Source: Cognatazoarcus sp050303815
GTDB lineage: Bacteria; Pseudomonadota; Gammaproteobacteria; Burkholderiales; Rhodocyclaceae
Direction: 5' to 3'
Assembly (NCBI GenBank): GCA_050303815.1
Contig: JBNLCM010000138.1
Location: 1-48,128 of the forward strand
Length of the DNA stretch: 48,128 bases
Shown: piece after piece, positions 27,481-36,449 of the stretch
Layout of the letters: each line of letters begins with the position of its first letter
Numbering within the stretch: the stretch's first letter is position 1
Translations under genes and position numbers: made by a program
Notes under the pieces: model-generated
Databases searched by the model: none
Seen by the model: the letters and a program-made list of their open reading frames with translations, nothing else
Told to the model about the DNA's origin: nothing

Positions 27481-27627
27481 GGCCGAATGCTAGCAGCGGA
27501 CGGCCTGCTCACGTTCCCCCGATGCGAAGCCCCCACGGCTGCAAACCAGTCGATAGCCGCCGGCTGCCAGGGGCGGCGCCGATGCACGGAATCGATGACC
27601 TGTCACGCCCGCATTCCGGCTCAGCGT

Positions 27628-28575
27628 TCATTCTGCGATCCGGGCTTTCGTAACCAGTTCGATCGATCCGGTCGACAACATGCCCGAATCCGCGTGCACC
27701 AGGTCTTCGACGATCTTCATCACCGTCCGACACGCCAGCGTCAGTTCGCCGTGTGGCGACATTGCCAGCGCAATGTGTCGCTTGATGCCCGGATTGATCA
27801 GCCTGGACGCCGTGATCGGACACTCCTTGGCAGCGGCATTGACGGCGTAAGGGCCGAGCAAGGCGAAGCCGCCGCCTTCCGCGACGACGTGCGTCTGCAG
27901 CGACAGGGAGTCGGCCTCCAGCAAGACGTTCAAGTGGATGCCCTGTTCCTCGGCCATCTTCTCGAGACGGTCGCGCCAGCTGTTCGGGCGACAGAAATGG
28001 ACCAGCGGCAGCTCATGAAGTGTCGCGAAGTCGACCGTGGGTTGCGCCGTGACGGGGCTGTCGATCGGCCCGATCAGATAGGTGTCCGTCTCGACGAGAT
28101 AGACATCGCCCCCTTTCGCCGTCGATGCTTGGCGGAACAGGATCGCCAGATCGACGTTGCCATTCTCCAGCCAGGTTTCCAGCTGCGCGCCTTGCCCCTC
28201 GCGTACCGCCAGGCGAACCAGAGGGAAGTCGTTTCTCAATCGCTGATGTAGCCGGCTGACCAACGGGTGGGCGGTGGAGGGGAGGATGCCCAGCCTCACC
28301 GTGCCAATGGGCGTGCCGGCAGCGACCCGGATGTCGTTGGCGAGTTGTTCGGTGCTCGCCAGCCAGGCTCGTACCCGTGGCGCGACCCGCTTCCCGAACT
28401 CCGTCAATGCCACGCCCCGGCCGGTACGCTGGAAAAGACGGCCGCCACATTCATTCTCGAGTTCCCGGATCCGCCGGCTGACCTGCGGCTGGCTGGTGCC
28501 GTAGGCTGCGGCGACCTTGCTGAGGCTGCCGAGTTCGGCGGCGTCGAGGAAGAGCCGCCAGATACGCACGTCCAT
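27628..28575 (-). CDS. LysR-type transcriptional regulator
   Basis: The 315-residue protein has the LysR helix-turn-helix at residues 1-60 (WRLFLDAAELGSLSKVAA, SQPQVSRRIRELE) and a periplasmic-binding-fold effector domain at about 90-300. ATG 28575 is preceded by a GAGGAGGG ribosome site 6 bases away, which decides the start over one 15 codons upstream. It is divergent from the porin gene that opens the porin - lyase - TAXI-TRAP operon, the classic arrangement for a LysR activator of that operon responding to its substrate. Confidence 0.93.
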   Translation of the reverse strand: MDVRIWRLFLDAAELGSLSKVAAAYGTSQPQVSRRIRELENECGGRLFQRTGRGVALTEFGKRVAPRVRAWLASTEQLANDIRVAAGTPIGTVRLGILPSTAHPLVSRLHQRLRNDFPLVRLAVREGQGAQLETWLENGNVDLAILFRQASTAKGGDVYLVETDTYLIGPIDSPVTAQPTVDFATLHELPLVHFCRPNSWRDRLEKMAEEQGIHLNVLLEADSLSLQTHVVAEGGGFALLGPYAVNAAAKECPITASRLINPGIKRHIALAMSPHGELTLACRTVMKIVEDLVHADSGMLSTGSIELVTKARIAE

Positions 28576-28770
28576 GCATCCCTCCTCTGATATGCGTAAT
28601 TCAGAATAGCCGAAATACACGTATTGCGTCTTCTGCTATGCGTAGACGCTCCATAGACTGGCTCCACGCTCAAAGGAACGGCAAGAGACCCCCGGGGCGA
28701 AGCATGCAGTGCAGGTTGCCGGCCAGACGGCTGGACGTCCTGCCAGACCAACGACAAAGGTGGAGACAAC
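28576..28770. promoter_or_regulatory. Divergent LysR/porin control region with repeated TATGCGTA
   Basis: The 195-base gap holds two copies of TATGCGTA (28591-28598 and 28637-28644, 46 bases apart) in an AT-rich stretch near the LysR start. The first lies in a T-N11-A type partial palindrome (TATGCGTAATTCAGAATA). This fits a LysR binding region upstream of the porin promoter. A GGTGGAG ribosome site precedes ATG 28771. Confidence 0.5.
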
Positions 28771-29793
28771 ATGAAACGTGCATTCAAACCGCAAGGTGTA
28801 CTGCTCGCGGCAGTCCTGGGGCTCGGCGTGGCCGGCAGCGCCCAGGCCGATTCGGTGGACATCTACGGCCTGGTCGGCCTCTACATGGGCAGCGTCAAGC
28901 GCAGCGGCGAAACCGACTCGACGCAAGGCATGTTCGGGGGTGGCCTGAAGACTTCGTTCATTGGTTTCAAGGGGCAGGAGGATCTCGGCAACGGGATGAA
29001 GGTGCTCTTCTCGCTGGAGAGCTTCTTCCGCCCCAATACGGGAGATCAGGGGCGCATCGCATCCGACCCGCTCTTCTCGCGCAATGCCTGGGTGGGGATC
29101 GAGGGTGAATTTGGCCGGGTGAGTCTCGGTCGCCAGACCAATCCGACCTACGCGGTGATGACCCAGCTGAGCCCGTTCGGCTCGTCAGTGGTGTTCTCGC
29201 CGCTGACGGTCCATTCGTTCGTTCCTGCCTACGGGCGCAACATCCAGGGCGACTCGGTGTGGAACAACACGGTGAAGTACGCCACGCCGAAGCTCGGCGG
29301 CTTCCAGGGCGCCGTGCTGTACGCCCGTAACGACACGGGTGCCGGGTCTGCCAAGACCAACGCCGGTCTTCACGGCACCTACCGCTCCGGCAAGCTGATG
29401 GCCGCGGTCTCGCTGCAGCGCGCCCAGATCAACGGCACCACGCCCCTCGCTGATACCCAGCGCGCGTGGCTCGCAGGTGCGAGCTACGACTTCGAGGTGA
29501 TCAAGGTCTACGGCACCACGGTGCATACCGATATCGACAGCGGCACCTCGACGCAACTGTATGACCTGGGCGCCTCGATGCCCATCTCCAAGTCCGGAAA
29601 GCTGTTGCTCGAGACAGCCACCACCCGCATCGAGCCTGATAGCGCCACATCCTCGCGGCGCACGACCACGTCTGCTGGCTACGGCCACCAACTGTCAAAG
29701 CGCACCGACGTGTTCGCCATCTACTCGCGCGACAAGAAGACCGACGCATCCGCCGCGAACTCGTTCGCGGTCGGCATCCGCCACCTGTTCTGA
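28771..29793 (+). CDS. General (porin_4 type) outer-membrane porin
   Basis: This 340-residue protein has a signal peptide ending GSAQA (cleavage near residue 26), then a mature start DSVDIYGLVGLYMG typical of betaproteobacterial 16-strand trimeric porins. It has the FIGFKGQEDLGNGMKVLFSLE motif and ends in phenylalanine (VGIRHLF), as required for outer-membrane insertion. It is the first gene of an apparent operon with a DapA-like lyase and TAXI-TRAP transporter, so it probably admits the same substrate. The divergent LysR regulator is the likely controller. Confidence 0.9.
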   Translation: MKRAFKPQGVLLAAVLGLGVAGSAQADSVDIYGLVGLYMGSVKRSGETDSTQGMFGGGLKTSFIGFKGQEDLGNGMKVLFSLESFFRPNTGDQGRIASDPLFSRNAWVGIEGEFGRVSLGRQTNPTYAVMTQLSPFGSSVVFSPLTVHSFVPAYGRNIQGDSVWNNTVKYATPKLGGFQGAVLYARNDTGAGSAKTNAGLHGTYRSGKLMAAVSLQRAQINGTTPLADTQRAWLAGASYDFEVIKVYGTTVHTDIDSGTSTQLYDLGASMPISKSGKLLLETATTRIEPDSATSSRRTTTSAGYGHQLSKRTDVFAIYSRDKKTDASAANSFAVGIRHLF

Positions 29794-29992
29794 GCGGGCA
29801 CGGGCTCCGCGTGTCGCGGCGCCTGGCTCGCCTGCCGAATTGCTCACGGGGTCGAACTCCGGTCGTAACGGGCCGATCCCAGGCGCAAATCAGCGTCCCC
29901 GCCGTTGCTGGGCACGCAACTGCTGATGCAGGTGGCCTCGATACCCATCGGACCCGGCATCGTTTGAATGTTCATACTCAAAGGAAACCGAC

Positions 29993-30922
29993 ATGACTGA
30001 CATCGATCTGCGCGGCCTGAACCCCGCCCCTGTCACCCCCTTTACCCGCGACGGCGCCGTCGACTACGCGGCCATCCAGCGTCTGGGCGCCTGGCTCGGC
30101 AGCATCGACGGCGTGAAGAGCCTGACCGTCCTCGGCCACGCCGGCGAAGGTACCTTCCTCGAGCGCGACGAGCAGCTGAAGGTGATCGAAGCCTTCCGCA
30201 AGTCGGTGGATGACCGCATCCCCATCATCGCCGGCATCACGCTGGAAGGCACCAAGGTTGCCGCCGATGAAGCCAAGCGAGCCAAGGAAGCGGGTGCTTC
30301 GGTCGGCCTCATCTATCCGTCCCACGGCTGGCTGCGCTTCGGCTACCAGAAAGGCGCCCCCCAGGATCGCTACAAGGCAATCTATGACGGCAGCGGCCTG
30401 CCGATGATCCTGTTCCAGTACCCGGATGCCACGAAGTGCACTTATGACCTGGAAACCCAACTCGACATTGCCGCCCTGCCCGGCGTGGTCGCGATGAAGA
30501 ACGGCGTGCGGAACATGAAGCGGTGGGATCGCGAGATCCCGGTGTTCCGCAAGGAGCGTCCCAACGTGCCGGTGCTGACCTGCCACGACGAGTACCTGCT
30601 GCACACCATGTTCGACGTCGATGGTGCCCTGGTCGGCTACGGCAGCATCGCCCCCGAGCCGCTGGTCGAAATGATCGCCGCCGGCAAGGCCAAGGACTAC
30701 AAGAAGGCGCGCGAGCTGCACGACCGCCTGCTGCCCGTGACGGCCAACGTCTATCACCGCGGCTCCCACATGGAAGGCTCGGTGGCGCTCAAGTGGGCAC
30801 TGGTCCATCGCGGCATCCTGGAGCACGCCACGGTTCGCTCGCCGCTGCTGCCACTGGCCGAAGGCGCCGACAAGGAGATCGCAGCGGCGATGAGCGCTGC
30901 GGGCCTTGGCCGGGTCGTCTGA
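29993..30922 (+). CDS. DapA/N-acetylneuraminate lyase superfamily lyase or dehydratase, substrate unknown
   Basis: This 309-residue class I aldolase-type TIM barrel has Schiff-base lysine K169 (VVAMKNG) and general-acid tyrosine Y143 (LFQYP). The DapA substrate motif GTTGE is replaced by GHAGE (48-52), so the paired threonines of dihydrodipicolinate synthase are missing, and the arginine-bearing motif after the tyrosine is PDATK. It is therefore probably a catabolic keto-acid lyase or dehydratase rather than the lysine biosynthesis enzyme. It sits between a porin and a TAXI-TRAP system and opposite a LysR gene, which points to an organic acid taken up by that transporter. Confidence 0.85.
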   Translation: MTDIDLRGLNPAPVTPFTRDGAVDYAAIQRLGAWLGSIDGVKSLTVLGHAGEGTFLERDEQLKVIEAFRKSVDDRIPIIAGITLEGTKVAADEAKRAKEAGASVGLIYPSHGWLRFGYQKGAPQDRYKAIYDGSGLPMILFQYPDATKCTYDLETQLDIAALPGVVAMKNGVRNMKRWDREIPVFRKERPNVPVLTCHDEYLLHTMFDVDGALVGYGSIAPEPLVEMIAAGKAKDYKKARELHDRLLPVTANVYHRGSHMEGSVALKWALVHRGILEHATVRSPLLPLAEGADKEIAAAMSAAGLGRVV

Positions 30923-30928
30923 CCAATT

Positions 30929-30964
30929 GCGCGAGGGGCTCGCGAGTCGCGTCGCCCCTCGCGC
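30929..30964 (+). other. Intercistronic GC-rich hairpin after the lyase gene
   Basis: A perfect 10-base stem, GCGCGAGGGG paired with CCCCTCGCGC, surrounds a 16-base loop that itself contains the palindrome CTCGCGAG. It lies 7 bases after the lyase stop and has no T tract. It may attenuate or protect the transcript, letting the binding-protein gene be expressed at a different level. Confidence 0.5.
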
Positions 30965-31057
30965 AGCCGGGGTAAGGTGTAGATCGAGAAGTCGGTCGAA
31001 TCGACCGACCACGGATCGTGTGATTGATCCGTAGAACAAAATCAAGGAGACAAGATT

Positions 31058-32053
31058 ATGAAAGCGACGAAATCGAACCTGGTGCGCTGGTCGGCCGGTT
31101 TGCTGGTCGGTGGCGCGGTGGCGCTTTCCGCCGCCGCAGAATCGATCCGAGTCGGCGCGATGCCGGTCGGGTCGGGTTGGTATGTCGCTGCGGCGGCCAT
31201 GAAGAAGACCTTGCAGGAGGTCGGCACCGGATTGGACCTCGACATCATCGCCCGCGGCGGTGGCGTGGCGAATCCGATGGTGGTGCAGCAGGGCAAGGCG
31301 CAGATCGCCATCTCGAACGTCGCGACCTCGCAGTGGGCGATGAAGGGCGAGTTGCTCTACGCCGGACGCAAAGCGCCGGACATCCGCTCGCTGGTCGGGG
31401 GGCTCAACCCGGTGTTCGTTGGCGCGATCGTGCGCAACGAATACATGCAGTCAAACGGCTTCAAGACGCTCAAGGACATCCTCGAGTCGGGCAAGCCGGT
31501 GAATATCCTGATGAAACCGCCCGGCTCGAACATCCCGCCTGCGGTCGACGTGATCCTGAAAGCGCACGGATCGAGCGTGGCGAAGATCCAGAAGGACGGC
31601 GGTCGCATCATCCAGGTCGAATCCGCGCAGATGTCCGGAATGATCCGCGACGGTCGCGCCGACCTGTATTTCGACACCATCCTTGCCGGCCATCCGACGA
31701 TCCAGGAAATTACGCTGACCGGTGGCGTCAGCTTCATCGATCTATCACCGGAGTCGATCGCAGCGCTGGCCGAAATCGGTATCGAGAAAGGCGACATCCC
31801 GAAGTGGTTCACGGTGCAAACCGAAACCACCATCGGCGGCGACTACGGCACCCACCTGATCGCGAACAAGAGCCTTTCTGACGAGGCCGCCTACAAGATC
31901 ACCAAGGCAGTGATCGAAAACATGGACAAGCTGTCCGCCGAGTTTCCGGCATGGAAGGCCTTTGTCCGCGAGAAGGCGGCGAGCCCCGAAAAGAATGGCA
32001 TTCCGCTGCACCCCGGCGCCGTGCGGTACTACAAGGAGATCGGTCTGCTCTGA
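31058..32053 (+). CDS. TAXI-family TRAP transporter solute-binding protein
   Basis: This 331-residue periplasmic protein has a signal peptide ending near residue 27 (GAVALSAAAES). The TAXI-type mature sequence includes SIRVGAMPVGSGWYVAAAAM near the N-terminus, then IIARGGGVANPMVVQQGKA and AISNVATSQWAM. It captures the ligand for the fused TRAP permease encoded 63 bases downstream. A strong AAGGAGA ribosome site precedes ATG 31058. TAXI proteins bind organic acids or amino acids; the ligand here is unknown, but the neighbouring keto-acid lyase suggests an organic acid. Confidence 0.92.
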   Translation: MKATKSNLVRWSAGLLVGGAVALSAAAESIRVGAMPVGSGWYVAAAAMKKTLQEVGTGLDLDIIARGGGVANPMVVQQGKAQIAISNVATSQWAMKGELLYAGRKAPDIRSLVGGLNPVFVGAIVRNEYMQSNGFKTLKDILESGKPVNILMKPPGSNIPPAVDVILKAHGSSVAKIQKDGGRIIQVESAQMSGMIRDGRADLYFDTILAGHPTIQEITLTGGVSFIDLSPESIAALAEIGIEKGDIPKWFTVQTETTIGGDYGTHLIANKSLSDEAAYKITKAVIENMDKLSAEFPAWKAFVREKAASPEKNGIPLHPGAVRYYKEIGLL

Positions 32054-32055
32054 GC

Positions 32056-32087
32056 GTTCGTGCCGGCCTCGCGGCCGGCCTGCGAAC
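32056..32087 (+). other. Intercistronic hairpin between TAXI and TRAP permease genes
   Basis: Inverted repeats GTTCG…CGAAC (32056-32060 and 32083-32087) enclose GCCGGCC/GGCCGGC with a loop centred on TCGC. The stem is strong and has no T tract. It begins 3 bases after the TAXI stop and lies upstream of the AAGGAGGAG ribosome site of the permease, so it may stabilise the binding-protein message over the permease message. Confidence 0.5.
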
Positions 32088-32116
32088 CTGGACCCAGCCC
32101 GACCAAGGAGGAGACT

Positions 32117-34018
32117 ATGGCTGCCGACTACAAGGCGGTACTGCGTGATCCGCGCGCCTGGATTGCGCTCGGATTTGTCATTTTTCAATACTGGATCTTG
32201 TTCGACCCCCAGCAGCCGCATTTCGAACGGCCGGTGCATCTGGTGATCGCACTGCTGCTCACGCTCCTCGTGCTGCCACTCGCCAACACTGGCCTGCCGC
32301 GGATCGCGGAGCGCGGGCTTGATGCGGTACTCGTCATCGCAACGCTCGCCGTCGGCGCCTATTACTGGCACGAGATGCCGCGACTGGCGACTCGCATCGA
32401 GAATGTCTCGCCGATCGAGGGCTACGACGTCGCAATCGCGGTCACGCTGGTGGTGCTGCTCCTCGAGGCGGTGCGCCGGACCGTCGGCAACATTCTGCTC
32501 GCGGTGATCGTCGCCTTCCTCCTCTACGGCAACTTCGGTCACCTGCTGCCCGGAGAATTCGGGTTCTCGCAGATCGGCATTGCCGAGTGGTCGGAAATCC
32601 TTGCGATGACCACCGGCGGCATTCTCGGCGTCACCACCGAGACCTCGGTGAACTTCATCTTCTACTTCATCGTGTTTGGTGTGGTCTACAGCGCGGTCGG
32701 TGGCGGCCAACTGTTCATCGATCTGGCGATGCGCATGGTCGGCAAATCGCGCGGCGGCGGCGCGAAGGTGGCTATCGTCGGCTCGAGCCTGATGGGCACG
32801 ATCTCCGGCAGCGCGGTGGCCAATGTGACCGCCACCGGCGTGTTCACGATCCCTCTGATGCGCAGAACGGGCCTGTCGGCTGAGCGCGCCGCGGCGACCG
32901 AGGCGATCGCCTCTACGGGGGGTCAGTTGATGCCGCCGATCATGGGCATCGCGGCGTTCGTAATGGCCGACCTGCTGGTGATCCCCTATGCCGAGATCGC
33001 GCTGGCTGGTGTCTTTCCGGCGCTCGCCTTCTATTTCGCACTGTTCGCCTCGGCCGATCTTTATGCCCGCAAACACGGGGCGGGGACGCTCAGGGACGAG
33101 GACTTTGAAGGTATCGCTCCCATGGCGTCGCGCATCCACATGCTGGTGCCGCCAGTGGTGCTGGTAGGCGGCCTGGTAATGGGCTACTCGGCGCAGATCT
33201 CAGTGATGTTCGCGACCCTCTCGTGCCTGCTCGTGCCGTTCCTCAACAAGGCAACGCACTATCGGCTGCGGGACCTGCCGTCGATGGTTTTCGAAACGGG
33301 ACAGCAGGCGGCGGTCATCGCGGTGCCAATCGCTGCCATCGGGATGGTTGTCGCGGTCGCGATCCAGTCCAACCTGGCGCTGAAGTTCGCATCGGGACTG
33401 ATCTCCTTCGGCGGCGGCTCGTACGTGGTTTCCCTGGCGTTGGTGATTCTAGGCTGCATCATCATGGGCATGGGCCTGCCGACCGTGGCCGCCTACATCA
33501 TCGGTGCAATTCTTTATGCGCCGGCAATGGAGGCACTCGGTGTCGAGCCGCTGCAGGCCCACTTCTTCGTGATGTACTTCTGCATTCTGTCGATGGTTAC
33601 ACCGCCCGTCTCTCTGGCCTCATTTGCCGCTGCCGGAGTAGCCAAGACCGATGCGATGAAGACCAGCGTGGTCGCCTTCGGGATGTGTGCGGTTGCCTTC
33701 TTGATCCCGTTCGCCTTCCTGGCCGACAAGGCGCTTCTCTTTCAGGGCAGCGCTATGCAGATCGCGATTGCCGGCGTTGGGTTGCTGTTCTCGACGGTGA
33801 TCTGGGCGATGGGCATTACCGGCTTCATCGTTCGAGATCTGAACCGGGCCGAGCGAGGCTTGCTCCTGGTATGCGGTGCCGCTGCGATGGTCTCGCAGAC
33901 CGGGAGCCTGATCTGGAGCGCCAGTATCGCGTCAAGCGTGATGTACGTGGTCCTGCACGTCGTGTTTGCCCGGCGCCACACCCATCACGGCGATGGTGCA
34001 TCCAGCGGCGCGCGATAG
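32117..34018 (+). CDS. Fused TRAP transporter permease (DctQ-DctM, 4TM/12TM type)
   Basis: This 633-residue inner-membrane protein joins the small (DctQ-like, about residues 10-150) and large (DctM-like, about 170-580) membrane subunits, with some sixteen hydrophobic segments. It uses a sodium or proton gradient with the TAXI binding protein to import its ligand. DctM-type segments such as SSLMGTISGSAVANVTATG and GMGLPTVAAYIIGA are clear. ATG 32117 follows AAGGAGGAG by a few bases, which fixes the start. It is the last gene of the operon, and a terminator-like hairpin follows at 34072. Confidence 0.93.
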   Translation: MAADYKAVLRDPRAWIALGFVIFQYWILFDPQQPHFERPVHLVIALLLTLLVLPLANTGLPRIAERGLDAVLVIATLAVGAYYWHEMPRLATRIENVSPIEGYDVAIAVTLVVLLLEAVRRTVGNILLAVIVAFLLYGNFGHLLPGEFGFSQIGIAEWSEILAMTTGGILGVTTETSVNFIFYFIVFGVVYSAVGGGQLFIDLAMRMVGKSRGGGAKVAIVGSSLMGTISGSAVANVTATGVFTIPLMRRTGLSAERAAATEAIASTGGQLMPPIMGIAAFVMADLLVIPYAEIALAGVFPALAFYFALFASADLYARKHGAGTLRDEDFEGIAPMASRIHMLVPPVVLVGGLVMGYSAQISVMFATLSCLLVPFLNKATHYRLRDLPSMVFETGQQAAVIAVPIAAIGMVVAVAIQSNLALKFASGLISFGGGSYVVSLALVILGCIIMGMGLPTVAAYIIGAILYAPAMEALGVEPLQAHFFVMYFCILSMVTPPVSLASFAAAGVAKTDAMKTSVVAFGMCAVAFLIPFAFLADKALLFQGSAMQIAIAGVGLLFSTVIWAMGITGFIVRDLNRAERGLLLVCGAAAMVSQTGSLIWSASIASSVMYVVLHVVFARRHTHHGDGASSGAR

Positions 34019-34071
34019 CACCGTTACCGACAATTCTCCTCTCCGCGCCGAACCAAGGACGCGCGGTTTTC

Positions 34072-34109
34072 GCCCCCGAGGCCGACCCAGGTCGATCGGG
34101 GGCCCTTTG
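34072..34109 (+). terminator. Putative terminator after the TRAP operon
   Basis: GCCCCCGA (34072-34079) pairs perfectly with TCGGGGGC (34096-34103), and the loop has a short internal CGAC/GTCG stem. It is followed by CCTTTGTTG, a weak T-rich tail. It lies 54 bases after the TRAP permease stop and fits a Rho-independent terminator of moderate strength. Confidence 0.6.
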
Positions 34110-34610
34110 TTGATTGGGTTTCTCAGAACGCTGCTCAAGCCGACTCAACCGCGCTTGGCGGACAAGGAGCCGGTCCAGGCAAGCCGGGATGGCTCCGGGC
34201 CGATGGCCGCAGTGGGTCGGGCTTTGCCTCTCATGGCCCACGGAGCAAGGGCCAGCGCGGGCCGATCTCGCGCCCCTGAGGCGGTGGATCCTGCCTTGGG
34301 GCATGACAGCCATGGATCGCCAAGGGCCCTGAAGCGGTTTCATGCGGTTCTCCGACGTGCGTCGAAATCCACGGGCTCCCGTCCCGGCATGGAGGCAGCC
34401 CACACACTCCGACGGTGATGTCGCCCCATGCGGGCGTGACGTCATGCTCCTTGCAGATGCGCGCCTTGGCAGCCGTGGTCGCGGGTGCGTAGAAGGCCTT
34501 CTTGAGGGGTACCGCCTTGTGCCCCCAGCGGCGACGTCACCCCCCCGCGATTTCCCGCCACGACCGCGCGCGAATGCAGTAGATTGCTGCGAGATTCTTC
34601 CGCTCGCACG
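34110..34610. other. About 500 bases without a convincing gene
   Basis: Several short frames are open on both strands but none has a ribosome site, family resemblance or clean start. One minus-strand frame (roughly 34245-34545) reads protein-like for part of its length (KAVPLKKAFYAP…, ICKEHDVTPAWGDI) and could be a decayed gene remnant. The right end must hold the promoter of the flavin-type gene at 34611, but no clear boxes were identified. Confidence 0.4.
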
Positions 34611-35105
34611 ATGTCGATCCTCGAAGATCCCGCCCTGGCCCGCTTCGTCTCCGGACAACTGTCGATGCACGTGGCCGCCTGTGATGCGCAGGGTTTTCCG
34701 ACCCTCGTGCGCGGGGTCGGCTATCGGGTCGACCCCGACCACCCCGGACGCCTCCGCGTGCTGATGCCACAGGTCCAGTCCGAGCCCGTGCTACGGGCCC
34801 TGTCGGCCAATGGCCGCATCGCGGTGGTGCTGAGCGAACCCGAAAGCCACCGGACGATCCAGCTCAAGGGCAGCGACGCGCGCGTCGAAACGGCCGAGCC
34901 GGCGGACGTGGCGATGCTGGCGCCCTACGTGGAGGCGATGGTGGCCCACCTGCGGGCGTTCGACACGCCCGAACCCTTCATGCGCGCCTTGCTGGCGTGT
35001 TCGGCGGGCGAGCTTGCCGTGGCCAGTTTCACGCCGGCCGAGGTGTTCGGCCAGACGCCCGGCCCCCAGGCGGGCGCCCGACTTGCCAGCGGGGCGGCGC
35101 CGTGA
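34611..35105 (+). CDS. Small pyridoxamine 5'-phosphate oxidase-fold protein
   Basis: This 164-residue protein has the split-barrel flavin/heme-binding fold of the PNPOx-like superfamily. The N-terminal SGQLSMHVAACDAQGFPTLV strand pattern and a later GSDARVETAEPAD segment resemble that family, but the fit is by pattern only. ATG 34611 was preferred because it begins the recognisable domain. Its stop overlaps the next start (TGATG), and the next gene also begins with a PNPOx-like domain, so the two products probably act together. Confidence 0.65.
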   Translation: MSILEDPALARFVSGQLSMHVAACDAQGFPTLVRGVGYRVDPDHPGRLRVLMPQVQSEPVLRALSANGRIAVVLSEPESHRTIQLKGSDARVETAEPADVAMLAPYVEAMVAHLRAFDTPEPFMRALLACSAGELAVASFTPAEVFGQTPGPQAGARLASGAAP

Positions 35106-36442
35106 TGCGGCTCCTGTCGATGGACCGGCTGCGCAACTGCCTGGAGGGGGTGGTCCCGTCGGGCATCGCCACCTGCGCGCCGGACGGCACGCCCAATGTC
35201 ACCTACATCTCGCAGCTGATGTACGTGGACGAGGCGCACGTGGCGATCTCCTTCCAGTTCTTCAACAAGACCCGCGAGAACATCCTCGCGAACCCGCACG
35301 CCTGCGTGCTGATGATGGATCCGGACACCGCGGCGCGCTACCGCATCCTGATCCGCTATCTGCGCACCGAAACCTCGGGCCCGCTGTTCGAGCGCATGAA
35401 GGCCAAGCTCGCCGGCATCGCCTCGCACAGCGGCATGACCGGCGTGTTCCATCTGCGGGGTGCGGACATCTACCGGGTGCTCGACATCGAGCCCGTTCAG
35501 GGCCGCGAGCTGCCGCCGGTCGACCACGGCCCTGCCCTGTTGCCGGCACTGAGACGCAGCGTGGATGCGCTGGCCGCCTGCCGAAGCCTCGAGCGGCTGC
35601 TCGACACGCTGGGCCACTGCCTCGAGCAGCATTTCGCCCTCGAGTACCAGATGCTGCTGATGCCAGACGAGGCCGCCCAGCGTCTCTACATCGTCACCAG
35701 CCGGGGCTATGCCACCTCCGGCGCGGGCGCCGAGATTCCCTACGGGGTTGGCGTGATCGGGGTGGCGGCGCGCGAACGCACGCCCATCCGCATCATCTTC
35801 CCGGCCGCCGAATACGCCTATGGCCGCGCGGTACGGGAGCAGCTCGCCGACGGCGGCCTGGCCGAGCGGCTCGAGCCCCTGATTCCGCTGCCGGGGCTGG
35901 CCGCCCCGTCCAGCCAGCTGGCCGTGCCGGTGCTCGCCGGCGGTCGGCTGATTGCGGTGCTGTATGTCGAGAGCGACCAGATGTGCCGCTTCGGCTACGA
36001 CCTGGAAGATGCGCTGGTAGCCCTCTGCGCGCAGCTCGGTCCGTCGATCGTCGCACTGCAGGCCGACATCGCCGATGACGACCCCCCCGGTCACGTGGCC
36101 GCGCCCGAATCCGCGGCCGGACCACCGCTGCGGGTGCGACACTACGCCCGCGACGACAGCGTCTTCCTCGGCGACGACTACCTTATCAAGGGGGTGGCCG
36201 GCGCAATTCTCTGGAAGCTGCTGCGCGATCATCAGGCGCTCGGGCGCAGCGAGTTCTCGAACCGCGAGCTGCGCCTTGATCCTGCGCTGCGCCTGCCCGA
36301 GGTGAGCGACAACCTTGACGCCCGGCTGATCCTGCTGTCGCGCCGCCTGACCAACCGCAGCGCCGACCTGCGCATCGAGAAGACCGGCCGCGGGCGCTTC
36401 CGCCTGCTGCTGACACGGCCGGTGCTGCTCGAAGACGCCTGA
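35105..36442 (+). CDS. PNPOx-like - GAF - winged-helix multidomain protein
   Basis: This 445-residue soluble protein has an N-terminal PNPOx-like domain (about 1-135: PSGIATCAPDGTPNVTYISQ, FNKTRENILANPHACVLMMD). A GAF sensor domain follows (about 155-315: LEQHFALEYQMLLMPDE, VGVIGVAARERTP, QLAVPVLAGGRLIAVLYVES). The C-terminal domain (about 340-445: LIKGVAGAILWKLLRDH, GRSEFSNRELRLDP, RIEKTGRGRFRL) resembles a winged helix of response-regulator type. It reads as a one-component sensor, flavin or heme at one end and DNA binding at the other; ligand and targets are unknown. It is translationally coupled to the small PNPOx gene and convergent with a hemerythrin-like gene. Confidence 0.8.
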   Translation: MRLLSMDRLRNCLEGVVPSGIATCAPDGTPNVTYISQLMYVDEAHVAISFQFFNKTRENILANPHACVLMMDPDTAARYRILIRYLRTETSGPLFERMKAKLAGIASHSGMTGVFHLRGADIYRVLDIEPVQGRELPPVDHGPALLPALRRSVDALAACRSLERLLDTLGHCLEQHFALEYQMLLMPDEAAQRLYIVTSRGYATSGAGAEIPYGVGVIGVAARERTPIRIIFPAAEYAYGRAVREQLADGGLAERLEPLIPLPGLAAPSSQLAVPVLAGGRLIAVLYVESDQMCRFGYDLEDALVALCAQLGPSIVALQADIADDDPPGHVAAPESAAGPPLRVRHYARDDSVFLGDDYLIKGVAGAILWKLLRDHQALGRSEFSNRELRLDPALRLPEVSDNLDARLILLSRRLTNRSADLRIEKTGRGRFRLLLTRPVLLEDA

Positions 36443-36449
36443 GCCGACG

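Noticed and set aside
29993..30922. Annotation of the DapA-fold gene as dihydrodipicolinate synthase
   Set aside because: The paired threonines of GTTGE and the conserved arginine motif are missing, and the context is transport/catabolism rather than lysine synthesis.
34245..34545. Minus-strand protein-like fragment in the gene-poor stretch
   Set aside because: Partly plausible protein sequence, but no start, no ribosome site and no recognised family, so it was not called as a gene or pseudogene.
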